Counted from the first letter of the stretch, positions 12,255 through 26,075 are shown. The stretch: 64,000 bases of DNA from Cycas panzhihuaensis (GCA_023213395.1 CM041465.1:17980001-18044000), one strand, 5' to 3'. The notes: generated by a model not told the origin, from the sequence alone. Translations and numbers: made by a program.

Positions 12255-14369
12255 CAAGCTAAGCAAATGGGATAAGGAGGAGCATGAAAAGAAGAAGAGG
12301 AAGGTGAACAAAGAAATGTGCATCTGGTCATGGAGTCGATGTTGCATTTTTGTTGTGCACTTCCATTGATTCTCCTTATAATGTGTCCCTACAAATCACT
12401 ATCACCTTTGATGCCACAACTTGCTGTGAAAGTCATTGGAGTTAGAAGGAGGGGCTTCCTTACCTTCCCCTCACCTCCAAATAGGGCTTACTTACCTTCC
12501 TCAGAACTAAAAAAATAAAGCGAGGCAAGAATAGAAACAAAGTGAAAATAATGCTAGCAATAAATATAATGCTACCTTATTGTGATTAGTTACCCAGCTC
12601 ACAAAGTTGCCTCTAACCTGTTATATAAGAGAATAAGCGAAACTCCCCATAAGTAAGCTATTTACATGTGTGCAAATCTTTAATAAATAATATTAGCATG
12701 TCAAAGCACAAGCACAAGAGAGGAGGGTGGATATCACCTTGGAATGGCTAGCTCTCCCCAAGGGGTGATATGTCCCTACTAGCTACAGGTGGCTCACTAA
12801 GGTAGCATTTGGAAGGGGGTGCAAGAGTGGTGCACATATAAGTGAACCTCACAACGAAGCCAAAATCTAAGAACTAGCAGTGGAATACAAAGGAATGGGC
12901 CTCAAGGCGTAGGGGAGGGTGTTTCCCAAATGAGAGAAGGCTCAAAGGGTTAGAACCTCAGCCTATGGATCTCTCTATAAACCCTTTAGCTTGGTTTGGC
13001 ATCTTTGTATTCATGGACTAGTGGATTTGGAATGTGTGAGTGGAAGAGAATGGGATGAAGGAGGTATTGCCTCCTTGCACTAGGCAAATAAGGCTCAAAA
13101 CCTATACAACACTAGCCTAAACATAGATGTAGAGCCTCAAAGCTAAAAATAATGATGTACAAAACCAAAAAGGATGGAATTATTGCAAAGGAAACAATGG
13201 AAACAGATTGGAATTACCCTCCCCAAGTGGAGAACAAAGTTGGATAAGAAGAGATTCTTGTTATTGTGAAGAAATATGAGAGCTTTTGCTTGCTTGAATA
13301 GACCACTTGGCCTTTCTTGACCTACTCTTACTATTCTCCTTGCTTATGGAAGAGGAACCTATAGATTTCTGTGTGTAGATAGAGATGGAGGAATCTTGGA
13401 GAAGAGAAGGAGGAAGAACTTTTTCCTACAAAAGGAGTGAGTTTTCTTAGGTTGAGTAAAGGGAGGATGAGAAACTTGGAAGAAAGATTGATAGAATGAT
13501 GGAATGATTTGAATTTTGGGGTTTTTATTCTTTGGAGAGGCCTTGAAGCCATTAGGGCTAAGCCTAGGTGAGTCCTAAGGTGGGGGAGTGTGTTTTCCAG
13601 GTATAGATACTGAAATTAGTTATTTTTAGCCATTGGAAACCACATAATAGTCATGCCACAAAGTTATTCATGGCACTGCTAATATATTAGCATCACCACT
13701 AACATATTAATGGTGTGCAATAATCAGCATGGGGTAAATAAGAATGGAAGTGGGTTGAATCTAGAAATATAAAATAATAAAATAATTGATAAAAGAATGG
13801 AAAATGGGGAAGTATGCCCTAGTAAGGGCATGGGATTGCTCCCTAGAGGACCATACACTGACCTAAGACCATTCTACTTGTAGAAATATATGACAAAGTC
13901 TCCTAACAAGGTCAAAACCTCAAGGAAGAGGCAACAATCGACATGCTAGAATGAAAAAATATGCTAGGTAGTGGATCCTAATCAGGAACAAGGAGTAAAC
14001 AAGTGATGAGCAAGTAATGAGGGGAGATAGGACAAATCAAGGGATAGGTACGATAAAGAGGAAAAGAGGTAGGTGTAATAAAGTAGATCAAGGTGTACAT
14101 AAGCCAAGCTATAGAGGCTCGTGAACACCTATAGCTAGGAGGGAGATCACCTAGGAGCCATTGTGCCATTGGAGTAGAGTCCTAGTCATCATAGGCAAAT
14201 GTGATATATAGGTAGGATGATCAAGCAACCAATCAAATACTCAAGCAACCATATAAATATTATATACCTAAGATAAATGTAACAATATAACATAGTATAA
14301 GAGAAAGAATATATAGCTAACTATACCTATGTGTTGGTGTTGCAATCCATTCCCAGTAGCCAGGAAACA
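12255..14369 (-). repeat. 3' LTR of G2 (part; rest displaced by G1)
   Basis: The LTR start on the minus strand is TGTTTCCTGGCTACTGG at 14369. From 12260 to 14369 the sequence is collinear with 27127-29287, starting at the shared block AGCAAATGGGATA. The remaining third of this LTR must lie on the other side of G1, outside the window. This break is the direct evidence that G1 inserted into G2. Confidence 0.9.
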
Positions 14370-14381
14370 CTGCCCCCTTGG
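14370..14381 (-). other. Polypurine tract of G2
   Basis: The minus strand reads CCAAGGGGGCAG immediately before the TG of the 3' LTR, as expected for the plus-strand DNA primer. G1 and G3 lack an equally clear tract at this place. Confidence 0.6.
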
Positions 14382-14979
14382 TAGTAGAACCTCGTCACTT
14401 GAAAGCATCAGATGATGGTGAATGTTGTCAATGAAATCTCGTCAGTAGTGATTTTATAAATCCCATGTGTCAGTAACCAAGGTGGGTGGAAAACATCATG
14501 ATAGATCATATGGATAGGAGGCATATACTTGGGAAAGGAGTAAGAGGGGTAGCTTAGTCGATCCTCTAGGTGTAGAGCCCTAGACCTAAGACATACATAA
14601 GATGACGGGAAGGTGACTTGGGGGTTGCCTATGGTGACACCTAGGTAGGTTGCATGACCCTAAAGCATGATCATAGGATCAAAATCCCTATATATCCAAA
14701 AGGATAGTAGAAGAAAGAAGGGCACGTGGGTTGTCCATCACCTTCATAGGTAAATTAAACATAATATGAATGTAATCCAAAAGGCTATAAATATAGTCAA
14801 AAGCATGTAGAAGTTGTATCATAGATGGTACAAATGTCAAGTAAAGAAACAAACCTATGGTCACCATAGTTTAGCCTCATTAGTGACCTATCTTCAAAGG
14901 TGAGAAAGTAGTCATAATAGAGGATGGATAATAATCTAAAGATATGTGCAAGAAGCTAGCCTATTAGGTTGCCTAGGTA

Positions 14980-15228
14980 GAATCATCCAAGAGAGGGAGA
15001 CAATACTCGAGGATAAGGCAAATAAGGCTATCCACTTCGACATTTTGATCACGAGGAATATGTCAAATGTATGCCACAGAAAAGGAAGACAAAAGTGACC
15101 TAGAGGTCAAAGCAAGAGACCTAAATTGGGGATAAAGGACTTGGTATACATGAGTTAACTATGACATTATGATTTGAGAGTCATAGGTTGCCACAGTTGC
15201 CCCCATCGGTATATATGAGGAGAGCCAT
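14980..15228 (-). pseudogene. Archaeal-type RNase H (aRNH) of G2, own ATG, internally deleted
   Basis: Plant Tat elements carry a second RNase H of archaeal type, thought to help degrade RNA in hybrids. Here the minus strand starts ATG at 15228 and reads MALLIYTDGGNCGNL, then a stop. About 190 bp of the domain's middle is missing, and the frame resumes as DSQIIMS near 15178. It ends with HIPRDQNVEVDSLI near 15020-15065 and LILEYCLPLL. Each block has its counterpart in G3 at 47493-47900 (TDGGSRGNPG, CDSQVVVSHLT, HIPRALNAEADSLV). It lies about 600 bp upstream of the 3' LTR and about 4 kb downstream of integrase. Confidence 0.75.
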
Positions 15229-16528
<1,300 letters not shown>

Positions 16529-18320
16529 AGTCAGTTATTATGATTGATAATCTTGAAAACATAGGAAGAGTTATAGTTGGATTCATTAATCTACTGGAGT
16601 GGCGAGAGAAGACTATATTGCAATTCTGTGGGCTCAAGATGCTCATTTGGATGCCTCAATACACATTAGACCAGGCCCTTCTAATGGATATTATCTCCCA
16701 TGGGGACTGTAGGTACCATATGTTCCATCTCCCTTAGGTGGGAGACATTACAGTGACTCTAGTAGATGTGCATAGGATATAGGATGTACCAAATAGAGGT
16801 GTACCTATGGCATTGGGGACCCTCCCTAGTATAGATGCTACCCATCAAGAGGTGGCTAGGTTCTTCATAGGATAGGCCCACTGGGATAGGAGAGGGATAC
16901 CTTTGAGGATGATCATCATGTCCCAGATTCCTCGTGTGAGGAAGATGATTGTCTTTGCCATTCTATTCTGGATCTCCTAGAAATAAAACTACAAGGATAT
17001 CCCTGGGGGATGGATGTCAACTATATAGTGGCATGAGTAGGGGGAGCACTTTGACTAGGCTGCATTGATAGTGTCCAACCTCACCACATAGTTAGACCAC
17101 ATTAGGAGAGTAAGGAGAGTAGGGCTGTTATTATGCACACTCTTGTAGTGCTAGTTTTTCGGCCATTTCCATGGAGTGGCTCTAGCAATAGGTCCCCATC
17201 CTATCTCAGCTTATACACTGATGGTGCATAGATGATAGACCATATTTAGGAGAACATGGGAGCCATTATATATCAGGTAATCAGTGCAAGCTACATCCTT
17301 AAACCTCATAGTGGGTGACTATGTCAATGATCTATATCGAGCTATCTACTATGGGAGTGATGAGGATGGAGTTGAGATAACTGATACTCTTGAGGAGGAG
17401 TTAGGAGGTAAGGAGGTGGGTGAGGGAGCTATTGGCAGGGATCTAGAGGTAGTAGCAGTGATCATGGCAGCAATGGAGGTAGCAATAGTTGTTGGTAGAG
17501 GAGAGATCCTTGAAGCAAAGTAGGGAAAGGGAGGTAAGACACCAGGTGCTCCAGGAGGAGAGGAAGAGATAAACAAGGAGGAGATAGCTACTGTAGCCAC
17601 ATGTGTGGTAGTTTAGAAGGTACCAGATGCCCCAAGAGATGAGACTTACCCTTCTCTTCTAACTTTAGCTCTTGATTAGATATTTGGTGCTCACATAACT
17701 CATTTGATTTACTCGATTTTGATTGATAGCTAATTATGCTCTTACTCACACCCTAGTGTGTATGGATGGTAGGTAGAGATGACATAGGGGCACTGATCAA
17801 GAAGGTGGTTGCTAAGCTTTTCCCCCAGATCTATGAGGAGGGGCACCCTCCTATCATAGCAAGAGAGGAGCCTAGAGTGGTAGGGAGGCACATGGTGGCT
17901 TTTGCTCCACTTGTGAGGGTGTGAGACGCTTAGGCTGTAGAGGTCTAGGAGCTATGCATTGAGTATGGATAGCTATGAGCATAGGTGTAGGCCCTAAAGG
18001 CTTAGGGAGGAGGAGATAGAGGTGTAGGAGGCAACGTTAAGGTCATAGTGTTAGAGGAGAGGCTCCAAGAGATGGAGAGGGAGCAAGATAGGCTCCAAGA
18101 GATGGAGAGGGAGCAAGATAGGCTCCAAGAGAGGTACGACTGGCTAGTTGACCAAATAACTACTCAGTCCTCTCACAACAGGACACTCACTATGACGCCA
18201 ACCCAGCACAGGGTGAGAGACAAGGAGAGTAAGGCCAAAACTTCATAGAGGAGGAGGAGGATCATAAAAGGGATGTGATCCCTAGACGAGGGATTAGGCA
18301 AACCAGGCGAGGATACACCG
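16529..18320 (+). pseudogene. Antisense ORF of G2 resembling a plant mobile domain (PMD) protein
   Basis: On the plus strand, opposite to G2's genes, decayed frames read FCGLKMLIWMPQYTLDQALL near 16625-16690 and CRYHMFHLP then GDITVTLVDVHRI near 16708-16780. The pattern LD.ALL ... TFHLP.GE.T.TL.DV ... G.PV is what I know from the plant mobile domain (PMD, aminotransferase-like), often found in transposons. Downstream, 17284-17523 is open and acidic/Gly-rich. Near 18048-18248 a strongly charged heptad-like segment (ERLQEMEREQDRLQ) predicts a coiled coil. Many in-frame TAG codons (W or Q expected) show it is dead. An antisense ORF between pol and 3' LTR is known in some Tat-group elements such as maize Grande. 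G1 and G3 lack this segment. The PMD assignment is by eye. Confidence 0.5.
18061..18132 (+). repeat. 30-bp tandem repeat in the antisense ORF
   Basis: The unit starting GGCTCCAAGAGATGGAGAGG occurs at 18061-18090 and 18091-18120, followed by a partial third copy. It is in frame and encodes a ten-residue coiled-coil repeat (RLQEMEREQD). Confidence 0.9.
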
Positions 18321-19150
18321 TGAGGTAGGGTGGCCTCTCATGACTGATGTACCACCAATTTTTGGGATAGGAAAGCTTTAGATCTCTAGGGGTTCACTAT
18401 GAAAGGATGCATGATTATACCCATCCCTTGGAAGGATTCTAGTTTCCTTAGGTATAAGGCACCAATATTTTATATCATTATTCATTTACATACATACATA
18501 CGCATACACACACATATATACATATGTGTATGTGTGTGTAGATGGGGGTCGTATTGGTATCCCATTTTGATACATGATGTTCACTTTGTTGATCATGGAT
18601 ATGGAGATTATGATGTGGATTAATTTATATTGATGTGTTATATTTTTTTGTAGATGTCATTTTAGCCAGGATGCTTTCTTTTATATAGCATGCACTCGTA
18701 CTAAGCACATATGATCATCACATATGACATGTGGTTTCGCATGAGACTAGGGGTGAAGAGATCGAACACGTCCCTTGGATGGGATGTAAGGATCACATGA
18801 AGAAATCAAAGAGGCAGTTATAGATACCCCAAGGAATAATCAAGATGAAGTTTATCCAAGTAGCAATAAGAGCTTGGAAGCAGGCTAGGTCATGTCCTCG
18901 AATAAAACCCTAGCCACTAGTGTGACATCAAAAACAAAATAGTTGAACCATAAGTGACACATATATATATAAAAGGGGGTGCTTCATTGAGAGAAGGGCG
19001 GCTGGCACCTTCAGAAAGATATGTAGTTTTCTCATCAACATATGAAGCTACCCAAGTATCCCAATAAATGTTACACCTCTAGTGTGGAGGCATGGTCAAA
19101 CACTTGAAGGATAGCTTAGGCTCATTTTAGAGTGAAAGAAGAGTGCCCCT
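18321..19150 (-). other. Non-coding segment after G2 integrase
   Basis: The minus strand is homologous to the post-integrase segment of G1 (2051-2640) and G3 (46722-47250), including the block around 18540 read as GATACCAATACGACCCCCAT. A TACA/CACA-rich stretch is at 18490-18540. No gene is seen. Confidence 0.6.
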
Positions 19151-20440
19151 TCCACTTAAATGTAGAAGGGATCATGCATAAAAATTCTTGAGGAATTTAC
19201 CATTCACAACTTTATCAAATTCAAGACCTTCCAAAGTCACTATCTTATAAGTATCATTATCGAGGCTCTCAAGGATGATAAAGGGGCCCATCCATTTAGG
19301 CCCAAACTTGGATAATCAATCATGGAGGCTTGAGGACTTGGTCCCTAAGATTTAGGGGATAAGGATGTAGAAATTTGTCATATGTCCTTTGTGCCCTAGC
19401 CTTGGAGGTGAGGTTTGCTTGGTATGACACCAAACGTTTCTCATCTAAGCCTTTAAGATCAAGGAGATGAGCCTAATGGCATGAATCCTCATCAATAAGA
19501 CCTCGAAGATAGACCCATAAGGAGGGGATCTTAACTTTTAGAGGGAGGACCCATACACAAGAGAGAATAGGGTCATCCCTGTTGTAGTGCAAATAGAAGT
19601 TTGATAAGCCCATGGAGCAGAGGGCAACTGAAGATTCCACTCCCTTTGGGATTAGGTTACCATCTTATTTAGAATGTTTATAAGGGTTTTGTTGAATGAT
19701 TTAATTTGGCCATTGGCCTAGGGGTAGTAGGGAGATGAAGTTTTATGAGATATCTTAAACCTCTCAAAAAGTTCATCCACTTCTTTATTGCAAAAGGGAG
19801 TATCATTATCTATGATTAAGATGTTGGGGACTCCAAATCGGTAGATAATATGCTAGTATATGAAAGTGACAATCATCTTGTCTGTAGTAGATGATAATAG
19901 GATTGCTTCAACCCATTTGGTAAAGTATTCTATTGTGGTAAGAATAAATTTATGCTACGATGATGAGGGAGGGGTGATGGCTCTAATAAGGTGTAGTCCC
20001 TACTGGGAGAAAGGCCATGGAGAGATAATGGGATGAAGGGCCTCAGAAGGCAAGTGGATAATGTTGGCATGCTCTTGGAATTTACAACAAAGCTGCGCAT
20101 AAGCATGGGCATACTTGAAAAGGGATGGCCAGTAATAGCCCATGTGAAGGATCCTTTAGGCTATGGATTAGCCCCCAAAATGGCCCCTACAAATGCCACT
20201 ATAATATTCACGAAGGATTAGTTTGCTTCATCAGGGTTGACATAGTAGAGGAGAATTATATCAAAGGATCTCCTATACAACACCTCCTCTATAAAGAAGT
20301 ATTGTATGGTAGTATCCTTAATATATAAACTTACTTTATCACTAGCATTAGGAGGGTATTGCTACTAGATTAGATATTGTATGATATCCCTATACCATCC
20401 ACTATTGGCTAGTGGATGGGGCGATAAGTCCAGGAGGGCC
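19151..20440 (-). pseudogene. Ty3/gypsy integrase (G2), heavily decayed
   Basis: The minus strand can be aligned by eye along its length with the integrase of G1. Recognisable parts are the segment before the zinc region (DDSLPSEPIEALLDLSPHPL near 20440), the core block with a G1-like phrase order near 19.8-19.6 kb (FAIKKWMNFL ... LPLLPRPMAKLNH across frames) and the C-terminal tail near 19.3-19.15 kb. Nearly every exon-length stretch has stops or frameshifts, and catalytic residues cannot be scored with confidence. Confidence 0.8.
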
Positions 20441-20599
20441 TCAATGGGCTCGCTAGGTAAAGAATCATCAACTAGAAGACTTGAAGGGTTAGGGATGGGA
20501 GCATCAACTAGTTGCTCAGTGACCACCATTCCTTTCTTTAATTTTCTATTAACAATTTTAAGGTTATATTCTTAGAGGAGGATGGCCCATTTGCTTGTC

Positions 20600-21060
20600 C
20601 TCCCAGTTAAGTTAGACTAGGTTAAGAGATATCTTAATGGATTAGATTAAACGATCATGTAAGCGGTGTTCCCTAAAAGGTAATGCCTAAATTTCTTAGT
20701 TGCATGAACTGAGGCCAACTATTCCTTCTAAATGGGAGGGTAGTTCAATTTTATTGCTACTAAAGTGTAGATAATAAAATAGATAGTTGTCTCAGTTCCA
20801 AAGTCATCCTCTTGGGCTAGCATGGTGCCTAAGGACTCATTAGTTGAAGAGGTATATAAGATGAAAGGATGGTTGGAGAGAGGGGATGCCAATATAGAGG
20901 TAGAGATCAATGCTTGTTTGAGCTCTTGGAAGGCCTCCTAGGATTTAGGGGTCCAGTTGAATGACACTCCTTTCTTCAACAAGTTAGTTAAAGGCTTGGC
21001 ATTTATAGCGAAGTTTACCAAAAAATGCTTGTGGAAACCTAGTCTTCCTAAGAATGACTT
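20600..21060 (-). pseudogene. Ty3/gypsy RNase H (G2), decayed
   Basis: The minus strand reads IKSFLGRLGFHKHFLVNF near 21050, LTNLLKKGVSFNW near 20985, then HPFILYTSSTNESLGTMLAQ near 20880 and a block corresponding to AELNYS..KKECL near 20750, ending KKFRHYLLGNT near 20680. Stops replace Q and W codons. It is contiguous with RT. Confidence 0.88.
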
Positions 21061-21900
21061 AATTTATCGTTGGATTCTTGGAGGAGGTATATCAATGATA
21101 GCTTTGGCCTTATCAGGGTCAATCTAGATTCCTTGTTTAGAGACAAGGAAACTAAGGAGTTTGCCAGTCGTCACTACAAAGACATATTTGAGTGGGTTTA
21201 GGCTAACATGGTACTTGCAGCACCTTGTGAATATGGCACGCAGGTCCTTAGGGCAGTGGGTCCTCTTACAGGAGAGTCCCATCATGTCATCCATGGAAAC
21301 CTCAAGAGTCTTGTTTATGAGGTCATGGAAAATGAATTACATCAACCATTGGTAGGTGGCACCTACATTCTTTAATCCAAAAGGTATGGCTTTATAAGAA
21401 AACATGCCACACAAAGTAGTGAAAGCGGTCTTGTGGTGGTCTTCAGGGGATATTTAGATCTAGTTGTATCCTGAAAAGTTATCCATCAAAGACATGGCTT
21501 CGAAACATGTTGTTCAATCAATGATTTGATCAATAAATGGTAAGGGAAAGTTATCTTTGGGATAAATATTATTGATATCCTGAAAGTCAACATAAATCCT
21601 TATTGTTTTATTCTTTTTGGCCACGAGGATAATGTTGGACACCCATTTGGGATAGTCAATAGAAGTGATTAACCCTACACCTAGGAGCTTGTCAACTTCC
21701 ATATTCAGCATAGATGAAAGCTTTAGGCAGAGAGGGTGTTGTTTTTGCCACATGGGGCAGGTACCTAGAATGGTTGTTAAGTTATGAGTGATGATGGAGG
21801 GGTCTATCCCCTTCATGTCAGAATAGTCCCACATGAATATTTCATAGAACTCTTAAAAAAGGAGGATGCATTCCTCTATTTCCTCATATGTACACTTTGC
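21061..21900 (-). pseudogene. Ty3/gypsy reverse transcriptase (G2), decayed
   Basis: The open stretch 21834-21514 on the minus strand starts with the pre-RT segment (DYSDMKGIDPSIITHNLTT), includes LLGVGLITSIDYPKW and IYVDFQDINNIYPKDNFPLP, and is followed after a stop by MDNFSGYN, FGLKNVGATYQ near 21375 and the catalytic SMDDMMG near 21285. Both catalytic aspartates are present. This is the best preserved part of G2. Confidence 0.93.
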
Positions 21901-23600
21901 TCCAACCTTTATGACCTTGCTAGGGGCAAGGACAATATCCTTGGTTGCCCCCATACAAATGGTATTCCCCTCCTCAAAGTGGAGAGGGCTTGGTTGATTG
22001 AAGGAAGAGAAGGGGTGTCAGATTGTCTTGGGTTGGCTAGAGGCAACCCTAGGGCTAAGCACTTCTAAAAACCAAGCTTATGGTATCCAAGAGGGAGGCT
22101 GAGTGCAGAGTCCACTAGATGCTCTAATAAAGCCTTGTCGTTCTCAAAGCAGTTTAACCCATGGATAGTCTTGCTTAAAGGGGATGAGCAATGAGGTAAA
22201 GGAGTAATGGGCCCATAATAGTCAACCCACCATTCCATATAGTCTAGAGACTCCTCAAAAGAGTTAGAAGGTATCCTCCTATATTGTGGAATAAGAGGAT
22301 CCTAATCTTTATCACCTATGGAAGACGAAAAATTGTGGGGAGTGGACGAAGATGAAGAAGGGTAGGAGCTCACGCATGTGGTGGGAGTGACTATGCATGG
22401 TTCCTAATGTGTAATAGGAGTGTTGTTCCCTTCTATGGGAGTCTTGGGTTGAGACTTAGGACTAGAAGGGCGATAAGGGCAGTGCTCCTTACAGATGTTG
22501 AGGAGAGATATGGAGTGAGGAAATTCCTCATTGTTAGATTCATAGTTGCTTATAACGGTAAGGTATCCATAACTCCTAACACCAATAGGGGTAAAATAAA
22601 TGAGATTTGAAGAGGAAGGGAGGGCCCCTTCCTCTGATCTAGAAGTGCTAGGAACATCGATTAAACAAGTGGTGGAATGGGCATACAGGTCCTTGTTGCC
22701 CCTCACTAGGTCACATGCCACCTAACAAGATTGATGTAGTGATCGAGTGGGAGGAGGCTCCCAGGAAACAACCTTCATCTGTTCCTCGTGGATAAATTTT
22801 AGTTGCTCCCAATGGGATAAACACATGGCTTCCATCTGGTCAAGCCATGGGTGTCCTAATAAGAGGTTGTAATCCACATCTATGTTGAGGACTACTATAT
22901 TAATGAGGGCAGTTTTATTATTAAGGGTGAGGGGAATATAAATTGATCCCAAAGGCATCTTTTCACTACCATCATAGCCTTGGCAATGCCATGGGACTAG
23001 CTCAAGAGCTGTTATACCCAACTCCTACATTATACGCAAGACATAACATTGATGGAAGAACTATTATCTATAACTATTCTTTTAAGAGTGCATTCGGGAC
23101 TATCAATAGAAATAGTGAAAGGATAGTGCCATTAGCATTCTCTTTCACTTACTGGTGAGAGGTCTTTAAGGTCAAAAGTAATGAGAGGCTTCCAGTTTAG
23201 GGCAGTGCCCAAAGCATGGATGGGAGTGTCAACTAGACCTAAATCCTTGAGAAGGAGAGCATGTTGCTTGGGGAAACTCCATAATACATCCATTATGGAC
23301 ATTTTGAAGGCCATGGTATGAAGCTTATCAATGATCAAGAAGGATTTCCCCTTCCTAGTAGGTTGGGGAAGCACCCTTTGAAAGTCATAATGACTTGAGC
23401 AAATAGGAATAATCTTAGAGAGTACTAGAATTTTTAAAGGTAGATTATCCATAGAAAAGTTTTGTTGAGAAGGGGAGGCTCCAATAGCCTCTTTGGCCAC
23501 TTTAAGTCTTGTGATAGGCAAAAGGGAGTGGTCTCAAGAATTTGGATAACTCTTCCCCTTGTTTCAGGGTTGAGAGGATGGAGAGGTTTCAGGGCGGGAA
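21901..23600 (-). pseudogene. Protease and linkers of G2 polyprotein
   Basis: The protease motif reads RIVIDNSSSINVM near 23040-23075, so the glycine of D-N-G is Ser here, which would inactivate it. The following block NIDVDYNLLLGHPWLDQMEA is near 22860, and the linker continues through 22404-22721 (PSTSRSEEGALPSSSN). The upstream part 23132-23521 (HYDFQRVLPQPTRKGKSFLI, DELHT-like) precedes the protease. Stops and frame changes occur between the open parts. Confidence 0.82.
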
Positions 23601-25927
23601 CTAGGAGGGGAGGATGAGTTCCTTTCCCTTTTTCCTTTTTCTTAGGTAGAAGAGGGGTTAGGGGATCATCCCCTATTCTTATTTCCTCTATTTCAAGTAT
23701 GTGGATCTCGTTCCCCATGCTTGGGGAAAGGATCATGATAGACAAGTTGGTCTAAGTTGGGTTTGGATGCATGTCTAGGGGAAGAGTCACGAGGTGGGGC
23801 AAGCTCTAGGTGTTGCACCCAACACTGTGAATCTTAATGGAAGTAGTCACCATAGATGGAACACCACTTATTTTTTGGGGAAGGTTTGGTCTTCCTAGTT
23901 TGAGAAGAGTGGGTGTTTTCATTTTTACGTGGTACGATGTGGGACACCTAATGGACAAGCCTCTGGGAGTCATAAAGTGATTAGGAGGGTTAGAGCTTTA
24001 GCTCCTTCCTTATACATTCAAATAAATATATGGTAGAATTCAAGGGATCCAAAGTCCTTTCCATCGTATGGGAAGAGGGCTTTGGAGGTTATTGGGGTTG
24101 TTGATCGCATGATGGAGAGGGGTGCCTCATGTCATTGTAATGACCTAAGAGGCTTCTTGAGACCTGATTGGATCTCAATAGCCTCAAGTTCTAAGCATTT
24201 CACTATGATAGACTTATACATTATTGCTCCCATTTTAAAGACTTCAATATGGACCTTGGAATAGAGGGCATTCACAAAAGGATCTGTCTTTAGTTCCTCA
24301 GGTAATGTGGCCTTCGTGGAATGAAGTAATCATGAAAGTGCCTCATGAATTCATGATTCATTTCGTCATGACCTTGTTTAAGTGAGAGCAGGTCTTTGAT
24401 CCCACTCTCAAAAGGATGATCCACGTCAAAATAATTGACAAATTTGTCCACAAGCTACTAGAAAGAATGGATAGAATGGGCAAGGAGATGGTAGAACTAC
24501 TTGATGGAATATCCCTATAAAGAATAGGGAAAAAGTCTCATTAAGATATGATCGCAGGCCTAATAGTCAATGCACACCATGGAGAAACTCATGATATGCT
24601 TGATTGGGTCCTACGATAAGGTCCCATCAAATCTGGGTACCTCAGGGGGTGAGGCAGTAGGTTAGCCCTAAGTGCCTAAATGGATAATGGAGTTAACCTA
24701 TAGTCAATAAAGGGGCAAACCCTTGGTTGAGCTAGTGGGTTAATGAAAGAGGAAGGAGAAGGTAGGTAAAGATACCTAGGTCCTCCTTAAGGAGTTTACA
24801 TGTGAGGAAAATATAGATTCCCACCTACTTGGTGGGAAGGAGCCATTCTTGTTTGAGGGAAGGCCAGGTAAGAGGTGAGTGGGTGAGAAGGGCCCACTCT
24901 GCCTTAAGGATATACCCCTTATTGGGATCACATATGGGAGAAGGGGCCTTGAGGAGGAATAAGCCCTCCTTAAGAAGGCATAATGTATGAGGTTGAATGT
25001 GAAGAGGAAGGAAGCAGATGCAGGATGGGATCTTACCCATATAGGCCACGCATAGGAGGTGCTACTCCATATGGGTGGAGTGAATCCACCCCATAAATGG
25101 AAAGGGAGTTTCCTTTTTCATGCCCCCATGGTTGGGATGTATATCTTAGGGGTACATAGAGGCAAGAGTCCTTTGGCTAAGAATGGGGAAGCATAGGGAT
25201 GGGTCCCATATGACCAAAGATTAGGGATGTGAAGGTCCCCTAAGTCGTGTAAGAGGGGCATGAACCATGGTTGGTTGAGGTGTGGTTTCCTGGATTAGGA
25301 GAGGCATACTCAACCCAATTTGGGATGTGAGTGTGCCTTGGATAGTCCCTTGGATATGAGAGATATGTGAAGAGGATGAAATAATAGGATGTGCCCCTAT
25401 CATGGTAATAGATGTGGATTGAGAGGAACTGGAAGGCACAAATGAGGAAGAAGAAGGTGCCATACTATAAAGAATACCTTCTAGCCACTTTAGAGATGGT
25501 TGGGTACTTGTAGCTTGAAAGCACTATTGCAACACTTCTACAACATCTATAGGAGAGGTACCTACTTTCCCATATAAGGTGGAAGGCTCCTAATGTGAGA
25601 TGGGACTTGTAGGGTGATCCTCATAGGAACTATCACTGGGATGATATAACCCCATAAAGTGGACATACCTATATCATGTATGGAAAATTGATGATAGCCT
25701 GAGTGCTCTTGGTCACCCGGGTAAAATATGGGATCATCGCCCTCTTGGGTAGAGTCCTGAAAGGAAGTTGGAATAAGGGCTTAGGTTTCAAGAACATAGG
25801 CATGGGATGTCCATTCTAATGGGCATCCCTCCATAGCTAATTTAGAATAAGACAGAGGAGTGGGGGAATAAGAAGACTCTTTTAAAGTGAGAGAGAGACC
25901 TTGCAAGTGATGTGAGAACTATCACAT
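23601..25927 (-). pseudogene. Gag polyprotein of G2, heavily decayed
   Basis: The start is inferred at ATG 25927, which matches G1's ATG 9332: the following codons align (F-S-x-H-L), but codons 2 and 3, Arg-Arg in G1, are TGA and TAG here. CGA to TGA is a C-to-T change at a CG site. Later parts align with the Ser/Pro-rich N-terminus (near 25.45-25.2 kb), the capsid-like core (near 24.6-24.2 kb) and the knuckle region (near 23.87 kb). No long frame survives. Confidence 0.75.
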
Positions 25928-26055
25928 TCATATCTCACCTAAAATAGTGGAAGAGACGAGGATAAACATAATGGTAGTGGTGTTGGGGATTGCCCAACTA
26001 ACCTAAGGGGTATAGAAAAGAAAGGAAAAAAGGCTAATGCTAACTCGAATGAGGG

Positions 26056-26075
26056 TTCACCAGTATGGTCACCAA
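26056..26075 (-). other. Primer binding site of G2
   Basis: Immediately inside the 5' LTR the minus strand reads TTGGTGACCATACTGGTGAA, related to TGGCGACCATAGTG in G1 and CGACCATACTGGGACC in G3. It is compatible with a tRNA-Arg primer. Confidence 0.55.

Noticed and set aside
16529-18320. An intact host gene in the G2 3' region
   Set aside because: There are many in-frame stops, the segment is flanked on both sides by parts of G2, and PMD-like genes are common transposon cargo.
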